Below are positions 1 through 10,966 of a stretch of 62,215 nt of DNA, piece by piece. Each line of letters starts with the position of its first letter. Position 1 is the first letter of the stretch. The DNA comes from Gammaproteobacteria bacterium (GTDB lineage Bacteria; Pseudomonadota; Gammaproteobacteria; Arenicellales; UBA868): contig JAKUQS010000016.1 of the NCBI GenBank assembly GCA_022451485.1, positions 1 through 62,215 on the forward strand, read 5' to 3'. A program made the position numbers and the translations under genes. Below the pieces are notes generated by a model. It saw only the letters and a list, made by a program, of their open reading frames with translations, was not told where the DNA came from and did no database searches.

Positions 1-109
1 GTTCGTGTCGTACCGGCGCTGTTACCGTCGATAGCGTAATCTCCCGATTTCCACTCTCACGGGGCAGATCAGTTGGATTTCTTATGGCTGTGACGTTTGG
101 TGCAGGCAT
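1..109 (-). CDS. ispB: Probable N-terminus of octaprenyl/polyprenyl diphosphate synthase (partial)
   Basis: An open frame of 36 codons runs off the left edge on the minus strand. It starts at an ATG (107-109) preceded by AAGGAA at a suitable distance. The last visible residues (ITLSTVTAPVRHE) resemble the start of polyprenyl diphosphate synthases, which often have an APV..E-like stretch about here. In many gammaproteobacteria ispB is transcribed divergently from rplU-rpmA, exactly this arrangement, so context carries most of the call. IspB would make the side chain of ubiquinone, which complex I encoded further right would use. The catalytic DDxxD motifs lie outside the window, so the identity is unproven. 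Confidence 0.5.
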   Translation of the reverse strand, partial: MPAPNVTAIRNPTDLPRESGNREITLSTVTAPVRHE

Positions 110-140
110 GAGTTCCTTGTTATAGGCTCGGGGCCATGAA

Positions 141-169
141 TTGACCGATGGCCAGCGTTTGACTAAAAT
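141..169 (+). promoter_or_regulatory. Sigma-70 type promoter for rplU-rpmA
   Basis: TTGACC (141-146) and TAAAAT (164-169) are separated by exactly 17 bases, followed by a GC-rich stretch typical of growth-rate-controlled promoters of ribosomal genes. It lies about 80 bases before the rplU start. Called by eye. Confidence 0.6.
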
Positions 170-247
170 CCCGCGGCCCAATCAGGGGTGTTTGGTCTTT
201 TTCTATCTGGCACCGAATGGTGCCCGATTTTCTGCAGGGAAACAAAT

Positions 248-559
248 ATGTACGCAGTCGTGGAAACTGGTGGGAAGCAATACCGTGTGGCCGTTGGAGA
301 GCAGTTGCGGGTTGAGAAACTGCCTGGTATTGCCGGTGAGGTCATCGATTTGCCGCGCGTGCTCGCAGTGATTCAGGGTGAGGATGTCAAGATAGGTAAT
401 CCGCTTCTTGATGGAGCTTCGGTCAAAGCCGAAGTGGTGGCCCACGGGCGTGACAAGAAGATCCGCATATTTAAAATGAAACGACGTAAGAAGTACCGTC
501 GAATGCAAGGGCATCGACAAGCCTACACGCAACTCAAAGTCACGGAAATCTCCGCTTGA
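248..559 (+). CDS. rplU: 50S ribosomal protein L21
   Basis: L21 is a large-subunit protein that binds 23S rRNA. The 103-residue product begins [14 protein letters not shown], the usual L21 start, and has the basic signature [16 protein letters not shown] near residues 76-91. Length matches the family. The frame is open further upstream to 188, but only the ATG at 248 gives the conserved N-terminus. It is first in a short operon with rpmA, 37 bases downstream, behind a good promoter at 141-169. Confidence 0.97.
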   Translation: MYAVVETGGKQYRVAVGEQLRVEKLPGIAGEVIDLPRVLAVIQGEDVKIGNPLLDGASVKAEVVAHGRDKKIRIFKMKRRKKYRRMQGHRQAYTQLKVTEISA

Positions 560-596
560 GTATGCTGGGAACCTACGTAAGGGAGAGATAGATAGC

Positions 597-857
597 ATGG
601 CGCATAAAAAAGCGGGTGGCAGTTCAAGAAATGGCCGTGATTCAGAGTCAAAACGTCTCGGAGTCAAACGCTATGCCGGTGAGCTAGTTAAAGCGGGGAA
701 TATCATCGTCCGACAACGCGGTACCCGGTTTCATCCGGGTAGTAATGTAGGCCTTGGTAAAGATCACACATTGTTTGCTTTGATCAAAGGCAAGGTCAAG
801 TTTGAGATTAAGGGTCCGAAGAGTCGCAAGACAGTGAGTATCCTGGCTGAGACTTGA
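597..857 (+). CDS. rpmA: 50S ribosomal protein L27
   Basis: L27 lies near the peptidyl-transferase centre, and its flexible N-terminus reaches the tRNA acceptor ends. The 86-residue product starts [16 protein letters not shown], the conserved N-terminus of the uncleaved (non-Firmicute) form, and contains [15 protein letters not shown] and GKDHTLFAL, both typical. A purine-rich AAGGGAGAG sequence lies upstream of the ATG. It follows rplU and is closed by an intrinsic terminator at 884-914, separating it from obgE. Confidence 0.97.
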   Translation: MAHKKAGGSSRNGRDSESKRLGVKRYAGELVKAGNIIVRQRGTRFHPGSNVGLGKDHTLFALIKGKVKFEIKGPKSRKTVSILAET

Positions 858-877
858 GGCGAGACTCCGTCTTTTAA

Positions 878-3074
<2,197 letters not shown>

Positions 3075-3102
3075 AGCCTGCTCCAAAGAGCAAAGCGGGT
3101 GA

Positions 3103-3372
3103 TTACGCAGTAACCATCGCCTTGAGTTTGGCATTTAACTGGCGCTTCAGTCGGGCTGCCTTGTTGCGATGAGTGAGGCCTTTTTGTGAAGCTCGATCAA
3201 TGGTTGAAGAAGCACTGCTATAAGCTGCTGTTGCGCTGTCTTTTTCACCTGATTCCGCAACAGTCATGAACTTCTTGATGTGCGTGCGCATTGCAGATCT
3301 TCGGGCGACGTTACGTGAGCGGCGCCCGATTGCTTGTCGGGCTCGTTTACGAGCTTGGGCGGAATTTGCCAA
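3103..3372 (-). CDS. rpsT: 30S ribosomal protein S20
   Basis: S20 is a small basic 16S-rRNA-binding protein; the 89-residue product MANSAQARKRARQAIGRR is typical. The start codon is TTG (3370-3372 on the minus strand). Known from E. coli: rpsT also starts with UUG and the poor start takes part in autogenous control by S20; the same control is likely here. It lies alone on the minus strand between proB and murJ, as in many gammaproteobacteria, with its own strong promoter at 3403-3431. Confidence 0.95.
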   Translation of the reverse strand: MANSAQARKRARQAIGRRSRNVARRSAMRTHIKKFMTVAESGEKDSATAAYSSASSTIDRASQKGLTHRNKAARLKRQLNAKLKAMVTA

Positions 3373-3402
3373 GAAATTGTCTCAAGTATGGCAGGGGCGC
3401 CG

Positions 3403-3431
3403 ATTATTTTGATTTTCCGTCGATTTGTCAA
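3403..3431 (-). promoter_or_regulatory. Sigma-70 type promoter for rpsT
   Basis: On the minus strand a perfect TTGACA (3426-3431) and AATAAT (3403-3408) are separated by 17 bases, followed by a GC-rich discriminator (CGGCGCCCC), the type subject to stringent control. It would start an rpsT mRNA with a leader of roughly 20-25 bases. Confidence 0.65.
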
Positions 3432-3514
3432 TAATGATTCGTGGTTTTTCGGTCACGTATCTCTATGTGTTGAGAGGGGAGCCTGACATCGGATCGCCGC
3501 TCCGGTTAACGCCT

Positions 3515-5089
3515 ATGTCGGAAAAAATACTCAGATCTACCGCAATTGTCAGTGCAATGACGATCCTATCGCGGATCACAGGACTCATTCGCGATATGGC
3601 CTTTGCCCAGTTTTTGGGCGCCAGCGTGTTTGCTGACGCTTTTTTTGTCGCTTTCCGGATTCCTAATTTTCTTCGTCGCATTTTTGCTGAGGGCGCATTT
3701 TCTGCGTCTTTCGTGCCCGTTTATACAGAAAAGGAGACGTTGGGCACAGAGCAGGAGATTCGTCGTTTCCTTGATGTTCTATGTGGTCGCTTGGGTCTGG
3801 TGCTATTGCTGGTGACTTTGGGCGGGATCGCGCTGGCTCCATGGGTTGTGAGGGTTCTTGCGCCCGGATTCGGGGAGGATCCTATCAAGTTTGCAGCGAC
3901 TGTTGACGCGCTTCGTTTCACCTTTCCGTATATTTTCTGTATCTCGTTGGTTGCGATGGCTGCGGGTATTCTTAATGCTCGCGATCGTTTTGCCGTACCC
4001 GCTCTAACGCCGATTCTTCTTAATCTGAGTTTGATTGGGGCAGTATTTGTTCTGATTCCCCATTTTCCGAACGCCGCGGTTGCGCTAGCGGTGGGTGTAT
4101 TGATTGCTGGATTGATTCAGTTACTGTTTCAAGTTCCATTTTTAATCAAAGTGGGTCGACTGCCGCGCCCCCGTTTGCATGACTCTGGGCTGACTGCCGC
4201 GAAGACATCGGATGGTATCAGTAAGGTATTTCGATTGATGTTGCCGGCTGCCTTTGGAGCGTCGATTGCCCAAATTAATTTGCTAGTCAACACATTACTC
4301 GCATCATTTTTAGTGACCGGCAGTGTCTCTTGGTTGTATTACGCTGACCGCCTTATGGAGTTTCCGCTCGGTGTTTTTGGAATAGCCCTCGGAACAGTCC
4401 TGTTGCCAAATTTATCTGGACAGTATGCGGTTGGGGCGACACGGGAATTTTCCGATACACTCGATTGGGCATTAAGATGTGGATTGCTGGTTGCTATTCC
4501 GGCGGCAGCCAGTCTGGCGGTCCTAGCTGTTCCATTGATGGTTGTACTTTTTCATTACGGCGCATTTTCTGCTGTGGACGTTGCACATTCAGCGCAGGCA
4601 TTGGTTGGTTTCTCGGTAGGCCTTTCCGGTTACGTTTCTGTTAGGGTGCTAGCACCAGGTTATTTTGCCCGCCAGGATACGAAAACACCCGTCAGGGCTG
4701 GCGTTTTCTCTCTGATAGCCAATACCGTGTTTGGCGTAATCTTGGTGTTCTATTTTCAGCACGTGGGTTTGGCTGTGGCAACGTCGATTGCGGGCTTACT
4801 TAATGCCACACTGCTCTACTGGTGGTTGCGGCGTGACGGTGTCTACCACCCGCTTCCGGGGTGGTCGCGTTTTCTAGGGCAGGTTTTTGCGGCAACAACT
4901 GTGATGAGTGCAGTCCTGTGGTACGGTTGTTCCGAGAATACTACTTGGTTGGAGGCGGCAATCGGACAAAGAATTTCAATGCTATTAGCACTGATAGGGA
5001 TCGGTTTTGGGGTTTATATCGCAGCGCTTTACTTATTTGGAATGCGTGTTCATCAGATGTTAAATCATGTGCGTCGTGCAAGTGGCTGA
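3515..5089 (+). CDS. murJ: Lipid II flippase MurJ
   Basis: MurJ (MviN) flips the peptidoglycan precursor lipid II across the inner membrane. The 524-residue product is strongly hydrophobic, with about 14 membrane segments of the MOP superfamily and the typical N-terminus ILRSTAIVSAMTILSRITGLIRD with FGASxFADAFxVAFRIPNxLRR-like residues. The frame is open from 3425, but ATG 3515 (MSEKILRS) gives the family start. It is followed after 4 bases by a DUF2203-like gene and then ribF; murJ-ribF adjacency is a conserved gammaproteobacterial order. Confidence 0.95.
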   Translation: MSEKILRSTAIVSAMTILSRITGLIRDMAFAQFLGASVFADAFFVAFRIPNFLRRIFAEGAFSASFVPVYTEKETLGTEQEIRRFLDVLCGRLGLVLLLVTLGGIALAPWVVRVLAPGFGEDPIKFAATVDALRFTFPYIFCISLVAMAAGILNARDRFAVPALTPILLNLSLIGAVFVLIPHFPNAAVALAVGVLIAGLIQLLFQVPFLIKVGRLPRPRLHDSGLTAAKTSDGISKVFRLMLPAAFGASIAQINLLVNTLLASFLVTGSVSWLYYADRLMEFPLGVFGIALGTVLLPNLSGQYAVGATREFSDTLDWALRCGLLVAIPAAASLAVLAVPLMVVLFHYGAFSAVDVAHSAQALVGFSVGLSGYVSVRVLAPGYFARQDTKTPVRAGVFSLIANTVFGVILVFYFQHVGLAVATSIAGLLNATLLYWWLRRDGVYHPLPGWSRFLGQVFAATTVMSAVLWYGCSENTTWLEAAIGQRISMLLALIGIGFGVYIAALYLFGMRVHQMLNHVRRASG

Positions 5090-5093
5090 AAAA

Positions 5094-5513
5094 ATGCAAA
5101 CCTTGGAGATTCCTCAGATTGGTAAGCTAGGGGACCCGCGCCTTTTTAGTTTGGGCGAAGCGGAAGTGCTTCTTCCTTTGATTCGAAAAATCACGAGGGC
5201 AGCGCATTCGGAATGGTTGCCGTTAAGGGATTCGGTGCGCAATACATTGAGTTGCGATCCGCGCCTTGGTGATCGGCAGTCAGCCTATGCTGCAATCGTG
5301 CAAACTTGGTCTGACAAGGTCGAACGACTGGGGCCGGTTGTAGCAGGTTTGTGGCATGTTGATTTTTTTACCGGTGATGGCTTTTTATGCTGGAAGTATC
5401 CAGAGATTCGTCTTGCCTATTATCATGCGATGTCCGATAGCTGTAATGCCCGCCAGCCTATCGCAGCTATTGTTGATGCCGAGGCGCCTGATTGGGCATG
5501 GCCAGAGCTGTGA
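5094..5513 (+). CDS. DUF2203-like protein of unknown function
   Basis: The 139-residue product has LFSLGEAEVLLPLIRKI near the N-terminus and VDFFTGDGFLCWKYPEIRLAYYH near the C-terminus, then ARQPI. That pattern (LxEAxxLLPLL; GxVDF...LCW..xE..I.YxH...) resembles DUF2203 domain proteins; the resemblance is from memory and no function is established. Start ATG 5094 lies 4 bases after the murJ stop; a GTG at 5067 overlapping murJ is possible. It is soluble, without a signal peptide. Its place between murJ and ribF implies co-transcription with envelope and flavin genes but does not reveal its role. Confidence 0.75.
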   Translation: MQTLEIPQIGKLGDPRLFSLGEAEVLLPLIRKITRAAHSEWLPLRDSVRNTLSCDPRLGDRQSAYAAIVQTWSDKVERLGPVVAGLWHVDFFTGDGFLCWKYPEIRLAYYHAMSDSCNARQPIAAIVDAEAPDWAWPEL

Positions 5514-5558
5514 TGCTGCGTTTGATTAATTTTCAGGCTGTAATGAGTTGATTCAGTA

Positions 5559-6500
5559 ATGGATTGGGCTAGAGATCTCGGTAACTCGGCGCTTGGGACG
5601 CCATCGGTTGTGGTCGCTATCGGGAATTTCGATGGCTTCCATCTGGGTCACCAACAGCTCATCAAGACCCTTAAGGCGCGGTCTAAGGAGCTCTCGTTGA
5701 AATCCACGGTAGTTACGTTCGAGCCTCATCCTCAGACTTATTTCCAGCCACACATCAGATTGACTCGTTTGAGTAGTGTGCGTGAGAAACTCGAACTATT
5801 TCGCGATCACGGAGTTGAGCGTGTTATCGCCCTTCGCTTTAATGAACAATTGGCGTCGTTGTCTGCGGAAGACTTTGTCAGGAAATATCTAGTTAAGTCG
5901 CTGTCCGCTTCTCACGTTGTGGTCGGTTATGACTTTGGCTTCGGTGCGGGCCGTTCCGGCACTGCAGAGGACTTACAGGCACTAGGGGAGGCATACGGCT
6001 TTGGGGTGTCTCGAGTGGCCGCTGTATCAATTGACGGGCAGAAGATCAGCAGCACAAGAGTGCGAGAGGCACTGGAAATTGGCGATTTAGTGCTGGCGGA
6101 ACGTTTGCTGGGGCGTCCTTACGCAATCTCGGGTCGTGTGCTTTATGGTGATCAACGCGGACGAACTTGGGGATTTCCAACTGCCAACTTGTTGGTTGAA
6201 CGCCATACTCCACCGTTGCGCGGCGTGTTTGCTGTTGAGGTGGCGGGGGTGGAGAATGGACTGTTACCTGGAGTGGCTAACCTCGGGTTTCGACCGACGG
6301 TTGGCGGTGATCGTCTTTTGCTCGAAGTGCACCTGATCAATTTCTCAGGAACTTTCTATGGAGATCGCATTCGAGTGGTCTTTAGGAAGCGAATTCGAGC
6401 CGAAACGAAGTTTGATTCATTCGACGCATTGAAAGATCAGATTCATAAAGACACCCTGATGGCATCAACATGGTTAACAGAAAACCCGAGGACGGTCTAA
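5559..6500 (+). CDS. ribF: Bifunctional riboflavin kinase/FAD synthetase
   Basis: Converts riboflavin to FMN and FMN to FAD. The 313-residue product has the nucleotidyltransferase motif GNFDGFHLGHQ (22-32) and SSTRVREAL in the N-terminal FMN adenylyltransferase half. The C-terminal flavokinase half (from about 185) contains GRTWGFPTANL and GVANLGFRPT. Full length for the bifunctional type. Its stop overlaps the lspA start (TAATG at 6498-6502). In most gammaproteobacteria ileS sits between ribF and lspA; here it is missing. Confidence 0.96.
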   Translation: MDWARDLGNSALGTPSVVVAIGNFDGFHLGHQQLIKTLKARSKELSLKSTVVTFEPHPQTYFQPHIRLTRLSSVREKLELFRDHGVERVIALRFNEQLASLSAEDFVRKYLVKSLSASHVVVGYDFGFGAGRSGTAEDLQALGEAYGFGVSRVAAVSIDGQKISSTRVREALEIGDLVLAERLLGRPYAISGRVLYGDQRGRTWGFPTANLLVERHTPPLRGVFAVEVAGVENGLLPGVANLGFRPTVGGDRLLLEVHLINFSGTFYGDRIRVVFRKRIRAETKFDSFDALKDQIHKDTLMASTWLTENPRTV

Positions 6501-6997
6501 TGGCAGTCGTCAATTCTTCTCGAACTCGGTGGGTATTTTTTTTGATTGCCTTAGCCGTGGTTTTATTAATCCTGGATTTATTGACGAAGGAGTTAGTGCT
6601 TCGGCACATGGCTTTCGGGGAAGCCATCGGACTCACGTCGTTTTTGAGGTTTGTTCACATTCACAACAGCGGTGCCGCATTTGGAATGTTGGCTAACCAA
6701 GGCTTGTGGGCGCAATGGTTTCTCATCCTTACCGGATGTCTTGTTTGCGTGTGGATTGTGTGGCGTTTATGTCACCCGCGGCGGGGCGAAGAATTGTTTG
6801 AGATAGGTTTGGCATTGGTGCTTGGTGGGGCACTGGGCAATCTGACCGATCGATTTCGGTTTGGTTATGTTGTGGATTTCATTGATTTTCACTATCGGGG
6901 ATGGCATTGGCCCGCATTTAACCTAGCGGATACCGTGATCACATTAGGCGTCATCGTGTTATTGATAGATCTAACTCGTATCTTTCGGGGATCCTGA
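6500..6997 (+). CDS. lspA: Lipoprotein signal peptidase (signal peptidase II)
   Basis: Cleaves signal peptides of prolipoproteins in the inner membrane after lipidation. The 165-residue product has four hydrophobic segments and both catalytic aspartates: D117 in GNLTDR and D144 in FNLADT; HNSGAAFG (55-62) is also diagnostic. ATG 6500 overlaps the ribF stop; an earlier ATG at 6470 inside ribF would add 10 non-conserved residues. Its stop overlaps the fkpB start (TGATG). Confidence 0.96.
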   Translation: MAVVNSSRTRWVFFLIALAVVLLILDLLTKELVLRHMAFGEAIGLTSFLRFVHIHNSGAAFGMLANQGLWAQWFLILTGCLVCVWIVWRLCHPRRGEELFEIGLALVLGGALGNLTDRFRFGYVVDFIDFHYRGWHWPAFNLADTVITLGVIVLLIDLTRIFRGS

Positions 6998-7440
6998 TGG
7001 GGTTTTACTCCGAGTGTGAGCCGGTGTATAGAGTTTGTTACGGTGTATTTTTAGAAAACGAGCAAGAGCTCGTGTTATCGAATGATAGTCCCTGTAATAT
7101 GTCAGGGAGTGCGAAGTTTTTCCCAAGCTGTGTCCAGGCAAAATTAGTAGGACGCTCGGCAGGAGAGCGACTTTGGATACCGACGACAGTGGATCTTGCT
7201 GCTTTTGGCGTGCGCGAGTCCGTACTTATTCAGGCAATGCCGTTGGCGAATTTTCCCCAAGACATCGAAGCGGAACCAGGCGCACTGATAGAATTTTCTG
7301 TGGATTCAGATAGTGTGAGGGTAGGGCAGGTATTTGAGGTCGATGATAGGCAGGTTAATGTCGAATTGGATCATCCACTGATTGGTAATAATCTGAGATT
7401 CGACGTCGAGGTGTTGGCGGTGATCGAGGGGTGCACCTAG
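6997..7440 (+). CDS. fkpB: FKBP-type peptidyl-prolyl isomerase, SlpA/FkpB family
   Basis: A small proline isomerase/chaperone of the SlpA subgroup. The 147-residue product has the C-terminal GALIEFSVDSDSVRVGQVFEV and LDHPLIGNNLRFDVEVLAV pattern that marks this subgroup (HPLAG.TL.F.VEV). The N-terminal FKBP strands are divergent (YRVCYGVFLENEQELVLSND), so activity is less certain than membership. It overlaps lspA by one base and precedes ispH by 3 bases, the standard lspA-fkpB-ispH order, so all three are surely one operon. Confidence 0.88.
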   Translation: MGFYSECEPVYRVCYGVFLENEQELVLSNDSPCNMSGSAKFFPSCVQAKLVGRSAGERLWIPTTVDLAAFGVRESVLIQAMPLANFPQDIEAEPGALIEFSVDSDSVRVGQVFEVDDRQVNVELDHPLIGNNLRFDVEVLAVIEGCT

Positions 7441-7443
7441 CCC

Positions 7444-8376
7444 ATGCAGATTGAACTTGCTAACCCACGTGGGTTTTGTGCCGGCGTGGATCGTGCTATT
7501 CAGACTGTTGAAGAGGCGCTGACGAAGTACGGGACCCCGATTTATGTGCGGCATGCTGTTGTACATAATCGATCGGTCGTGGCGGATCTGTCGGAGCGTG
7601 GAGTGGTATTTGTTGATGAACTCGATGAGGTGCCGGACAAGGCAACAGTTATTTTAAGTGCCCATGGCGTGTCGCGGGCTGTTATTAAAGAAGCGAGTCG
7701 TCGTCGGTTGAACATTTACGACGCAACTTGTCCATTGGTGACCAAAGTGCATGCTGAAGTGCGCCGTTTTCGAGCAGAAGGCAAAGAAATAGTGATGATC
7801 GGTCATGCGGGACACCCCGAAGTTGAGGGAACTCTCGGGCAGTGTGATAACGGTATGTACTTAGTGGAAGATCTTAAGGGGGTCAACGAGTTGCAGGTAA
7901 AAAACCCTGCCAGTTTGGCTTATGTTACGCAGACTACATTGTCGGTCGATGATACGACGCGCATCGTGACGGCACTTCGGACCCGTTTCCCTGCTATCGA
8001 TGGACCTCGGAAGGGTGATATTTGTTATGCCACACAGAATCGTCAGGATGCAATCCGTAGTATTGCCAAACGAGCCGATGTAGTGCTGGTGCTGGGGTCG
8101 CTTACGAGTTCAAACTCCAATCGACTTCGCGAGGTTGCTGAAGAATCTGGAGCGGATGCGTACTTGATCGATGATTTCAGTGAGATTCAACCTGAATGGT
8201 TAGAGCGATGTGAGCTTGTTGGTGTGACTGCCGGCGCATCGGCTCCAGAAAAACTGGTCACTGAAGTAATTGATCAGTTGGTGGCTTGGGGTGGTCGACT
8301 CGTTACTGCGGCAGTCCGTGAAGATGAAGGTGTTTCATTTTCAGTGCCAGTCCCACGTGGCAATAGCGACCTTTAA
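7444..8376 (+). CDS. ispH: 4-hydroxy-3-methylbut-2-enyl diphosphate reductase
   Basis: Last enzyme of the MEP isoprenoid pathway, an iron-sulfur reductase making IPP and DMAPP. The 310-residue product has the three cluster cysteines C12 (GFCAGVDRA), C96 (DATCPLVTK) and C194 (CYATQNRQ), and the substrate-site residues H41, H74, H124 and E126. Numbering is almost the same as in E. coli. It closes the murJ-to-ispH operon and is followed by tRNA-Thr. Confidence 0.97.
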   Translation: MQIELANPRGFCAGVDRAIQTVEEALTKYGTPIYVRHAVVHNRSVVADLSERGVVFVDELDEVPDKATVILSAHGVSRAVIKEASRRRLNIYDATCPLVTKVHAEVRRFRAEGKEIVMIGHAGHPEVEGTLGQCDNGMYLVEDLKGVNELQVKNPASLAYVTQTTLSVDDTTRIVTALRTRFPAIDGPRKGDICYATQNRQDAIRSIAKRADVVLVLGSLTSSNSNRLREVAEESGADAYLIDDFSEIQPEWLERCELVGVTAGASAPEKLVTEVIDQLVAWGGRLVTAAVREDEGVSFSVPVPRGNSDL

Positions 8377-8399
8377 GAGGTGCTGTGAGGTGGCCCGTT

Positions 8400-8405
8400 T
8401 ATAAT
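8400..8405 (+). promoter_or_regulatory. Possible -10 box of the tRNA-Thr gene
   Basis: A perfect TATAAT lies 24 bases before the tRNA, followed by GACCCG, a GC-rich discriminator as in stringently controlled tRNA promoters. I see no good -35 at 16-18 bases, so transcription from the ispH operon is also possible. Confidence 0.4.
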
Positions 8406-8429
8406 TAGACCCGAGTTTTCAAAATTAGA

Positions 8430-8505
<76 letters not shown>

Positions 8506-8665
8506 GCATCCCTTATTTCCCAACGCTTGTACCCTCTCCCTTCAAACTTTAGTTTCTAAGCACAGTCCTGTGCCTAGCTGTGCCAGCCCACGACATGCCA
8601 TGACTATCGATTGGATGACTTTTTGTGAAAGGTCTATCCCAGGCACCATTGACGTAGAGTGATTA

Positions 8666-9838
8666 TCAGGGTTTTATGAGTAACGCCCTTGGAAAATGCG
8701 AGAGAGTCTCATAGCCTGTGTCGGTGACAAGAAAGCTTTCTGTGATTTCCAGACCCCAATCATGTTCCCAAAGTGCGGGCATTAAGTGAAACGTCATCCC
8801 AGGTTCCAGTATGGACTGATCGCCTTGGCGCAGACTCATGGTACGTTCCCCCCAATCGGGGGGGTAACTCAAACCAATGGCGTAACCACAACGACTAGCC
8901 TTACTAAATCCGTAGCGGCGGATGATTTTTTGCCAGGCTGCGTCAATGTCTTCGCAGGTGTTTCCTGGTCTGACAACGTTAAGCGCCGCTTCAATGCCCT
9001 CAAGAACGGCTTCTTCTGCTTGCAATAATTTTTCTGGCGGTGTGCCGAGATAAATTGTTCGGGAAAGCGGGCAATGATATCGACGGTAACATCCGGCAAT
9101 TTCAAAAAAGGTGCCTGCCCCCAATTCAAACGGCTGATCGTCCCAAGTCAAATGTGGTGCGGCGGCATCGAGGCCCGTTGGTGCCAAGGGCACAATCGCT
9201 GCGTAATCGCCGCCGTACGACTCCGTGCCCCGAATCGCAGTGCGAAATATGTCTGCGACCAGTTCATTTTTTCGAAGCCCAGGCTCTACCCGCTCCTGAA
9301 TCATGGCGTGTGTACGCTCGACAATGACGCCTGCCCTTTTCATGAATATAATTTCTTGCGGTGACTTTACTGCCCGTTCCCAGTTAACGAGGCCGGTCGC
9401 ATCGATCAGGTTGCTTGAAGGAAGCTTTCTCTCCAGGGCGAGATAGGCAGCTGCGCTGAAGTAGTAATTGTCCATCTCCACGCCGATGTATTGCTCATGC
9501 CAACCCCAATCGAGAATCAGGTTCGCGAGATAATCCATGGGATGTCGCTCGGTCGATTGAACATAATGGTCGGGATAGCCGATGATACTCTTGTGATCCA
9601 TCCAGACAGTACGACGTGCGCCTTGAGTGTCTTGTTCGCGGCCAAACCAGATCGGTTCACCGACGGAGGGGAGCAGTACACCCTGGTGGACATAGAACGA
9701 CCAACCGTCATAACCGGTCAGCCAGGCCATGTTTGAAGGGTCGGCAACCCATAGCAGTTGAATGTTGCGCTCTTCCATGGCGCGGCGCGTTTTTGCCAGC
9801 CGTTGCTCGTATTCGTGTCGAGTGAAGGGTAATGTCAC
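8666..9838 (-). CDS. doeA: Ectoine hydrolase DoeA (M24 peptidase-like)
   Basis: DoeA opens the ring of the osmolyte ectoine to N-acetyl-diaminobutyrate. The 390-residue product has the creatinase/aminopeptidase P two-domain plan. It also carries stretches I recognise from DoeA/EutD proteins: DPSNMAWLTGYDGWSFYVHQ, IIGYPDHYVQSTERHP, GVEMDNYYFSA, FFEIAGCYRRYHCPLSRT and IGLSYPPDWGERTMSL. The start is GTG. It stands alone: no doeB, doeC, doeD, regulator or ectoine transporter is nearby, so any pathway must be completed elsewhere. Divergent from uxs, with a 168-base gap. Another M24 amidohydrolase substrate cannot be excluded. Confidence 0.78.
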   Translation of the reverse strand: MTLPFTRHEYEQRLAKTRRAMEERNIQLLWVADPSNMAWLTGYDGWSFYVHQGVLLPSVGEPIWFGREQDTQGARRTVWMDHKSIIGYPDHYVQSTERHPMDYLANLILDWGWHEQYIGVEMDNYYFSAAAYLALERKLPSSNLIDATGLVNWERAVKSPQEIIFMKRAGVIVERTHAMIQERVEPGLRKNELVADIFRTAIRGTESYGGDYAAIVPLAPTGLDAAAPHLTWDDQPFELGAGTFFEIAGCYRRYHCPLSRTIYLGTPPEKLLQAEEAVLEGIEAALNVVRPGNTCEDIDAAWQKIIRRYGFSKASRCGYAIGLSYPPDWGERTMSLRQGDQSILEPGMTFHLMPALWEHDWGLEITESFLVTDTGYETLSHFPRALLIKP

Positions 9839-10006
9839 GGTGCGTTCTCCGATGTAACTAAAGGAGTATAGGGCGGCGGGAGGCTATCCGCGCGGACCAT
9901 GGGTAGGGTCTAGAGCAAGCACGAGGCGTCTTAGGCAGAATTACCAATCTCTGCGAAGCCGACTAAAAACGTCTAAAATTCACGTCGTTTCATTGGATGG
10001 TTATTT

Positions 10007-10951
10007 ATGTCCTTACGGATATTGGTCACAGGCGGGGCCGGGTTTATTGGGTCGCACCTGTGCGCAAGATTAGTCGAAGATGGATACGACGTTCTTTGCG
10101 TCGACAATTATTTTACTGGAACGAAGCAGAATGTCGTCGCTTTACAAGACTATGATAATTTCGAGTTGATGCGTCACGATGTCACGTTTCCGCTCTACGT
10201 TGAAGTAGACCAGATTTACAATCTAGCTTGTCCTGCTTCACCGGTACATTATCAGTTCGATCCGGTGCAGACTACCAAGACCAGTGTTCACGGAGCAATC
10301 AATATGCTGGGTCTTGCAAAGCGGACACGCGCAAAAATTCTTCAGGCATCGACCAGTGAAGTCTACGGCGATCCTGAAGAGCACCCTCAAACCGAAACAT
10401 ACTGGGGTCGGGTCAATCCTGTTGGTATCCGCGCGTGCTATGACGAAGGCAAGCGGTGTGCCGAGACTTTGTTCTTCGATTATCAGCGACAACATGACTT
10501 GGCGATAAAAGTGGCCCGTATCTTCAATACCTATGGCCCAAATATGCATCGAGAGGACGGTCGTGTTGTTTCAAACTTTATTGTGCAGGCGCTTCAGGGT
10601 CATCCGATTACGATTTATGGGAGCGGAGAACAAACACGTTCGTTTTGTTATGTTAGTGATCTGGTTGAAGGACTAGTCCGGCTGATGGCGAGTCCCCACT
10701 CGGTGCATGGGCCAATAAACCTGGGTAATCCAGGAGAATTCCAGATTATCGAGCTTGCCCAGAAGGTGCTTGCAATGACCGGGTCGCGTTCTGCATTGGT
10801 GTACGAGTCATTGCCAGAAGATGACCCCGTGCAACGCCAACCGGATATCACTCTCGCAAGAAAAAATTTGGACTGGTCGCCCACGGTGGAACTCGATGTG
10901 GGATTGGGAGAAACCATTCGATATTTTGAACGGGCGCTGAGTGGGGTCTGA
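10007..10951 (+). CDS. uxs: UDP-glucuronate decarboxylase (UDP-xylose synthase)
   Basis: Converts UDP-glucuronate to UDP-xylose, with NAD bound in a Rossmann fold. The 314-residue short-chain dehydrogenase has [10 protein letters not shown] (9-18), the family stretch [26 protein letters not shown], the YxxxK site in [10 protein letters not shown], and [18 protein letters not shown], all characteristic of UXS. It is the soluble type without a membrane anchor. First of three nucleotide-sugar genes with 15-base gaps. Its substrate would come from Ugd encoded about 46 kb downstream. Related UDP-sugar epimerases are the main alternative, but the ACPASP motif argues for UXS. Confidence 0.92.
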   Translation: MSLRILVTGGAGFIGSHLCARLVEDGYDVLCVDNYFTGTKQNVVALQDYDNFELMRHDVTFPLYVEVDQIYNLACPASPVHYQFDPVQTTKTSVHGAINMLGLAKRTRAKILQASTSEVYGDPEEHPQTETYWGRVNPVGIRACYDEGKRCAETLFFDYQRQHDLAIKVARIFNTYGPNMHREDGRVVSNFIVQALQGHPITIYGSGEQTRSFCYVSDLVEGLVRLMASPHSVHGPINLGNPGEFQIIELAQKVLAMTGSRSALVYESLPEDDPVQRQPDITLARKNLDWSPTVELDVGLGETIRYFERALSGV

Positions 10952-10966
10952 GAGCAGGTATTAAGT

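Noticed and set aside
203..667. Minus-strand open frame (154 codons) over rplU and the start of rpmA
   Set aside because: Antisense to two certain ribosomal protein genes; no motif or ribosome binding site supports it.
8560..8573. GCACAG-TC-CTGTGC palindrome after tRNA-Thr
   Set aside because: Short, not followed by a T-run and not near a start codon; chance is a sufficient explanation.
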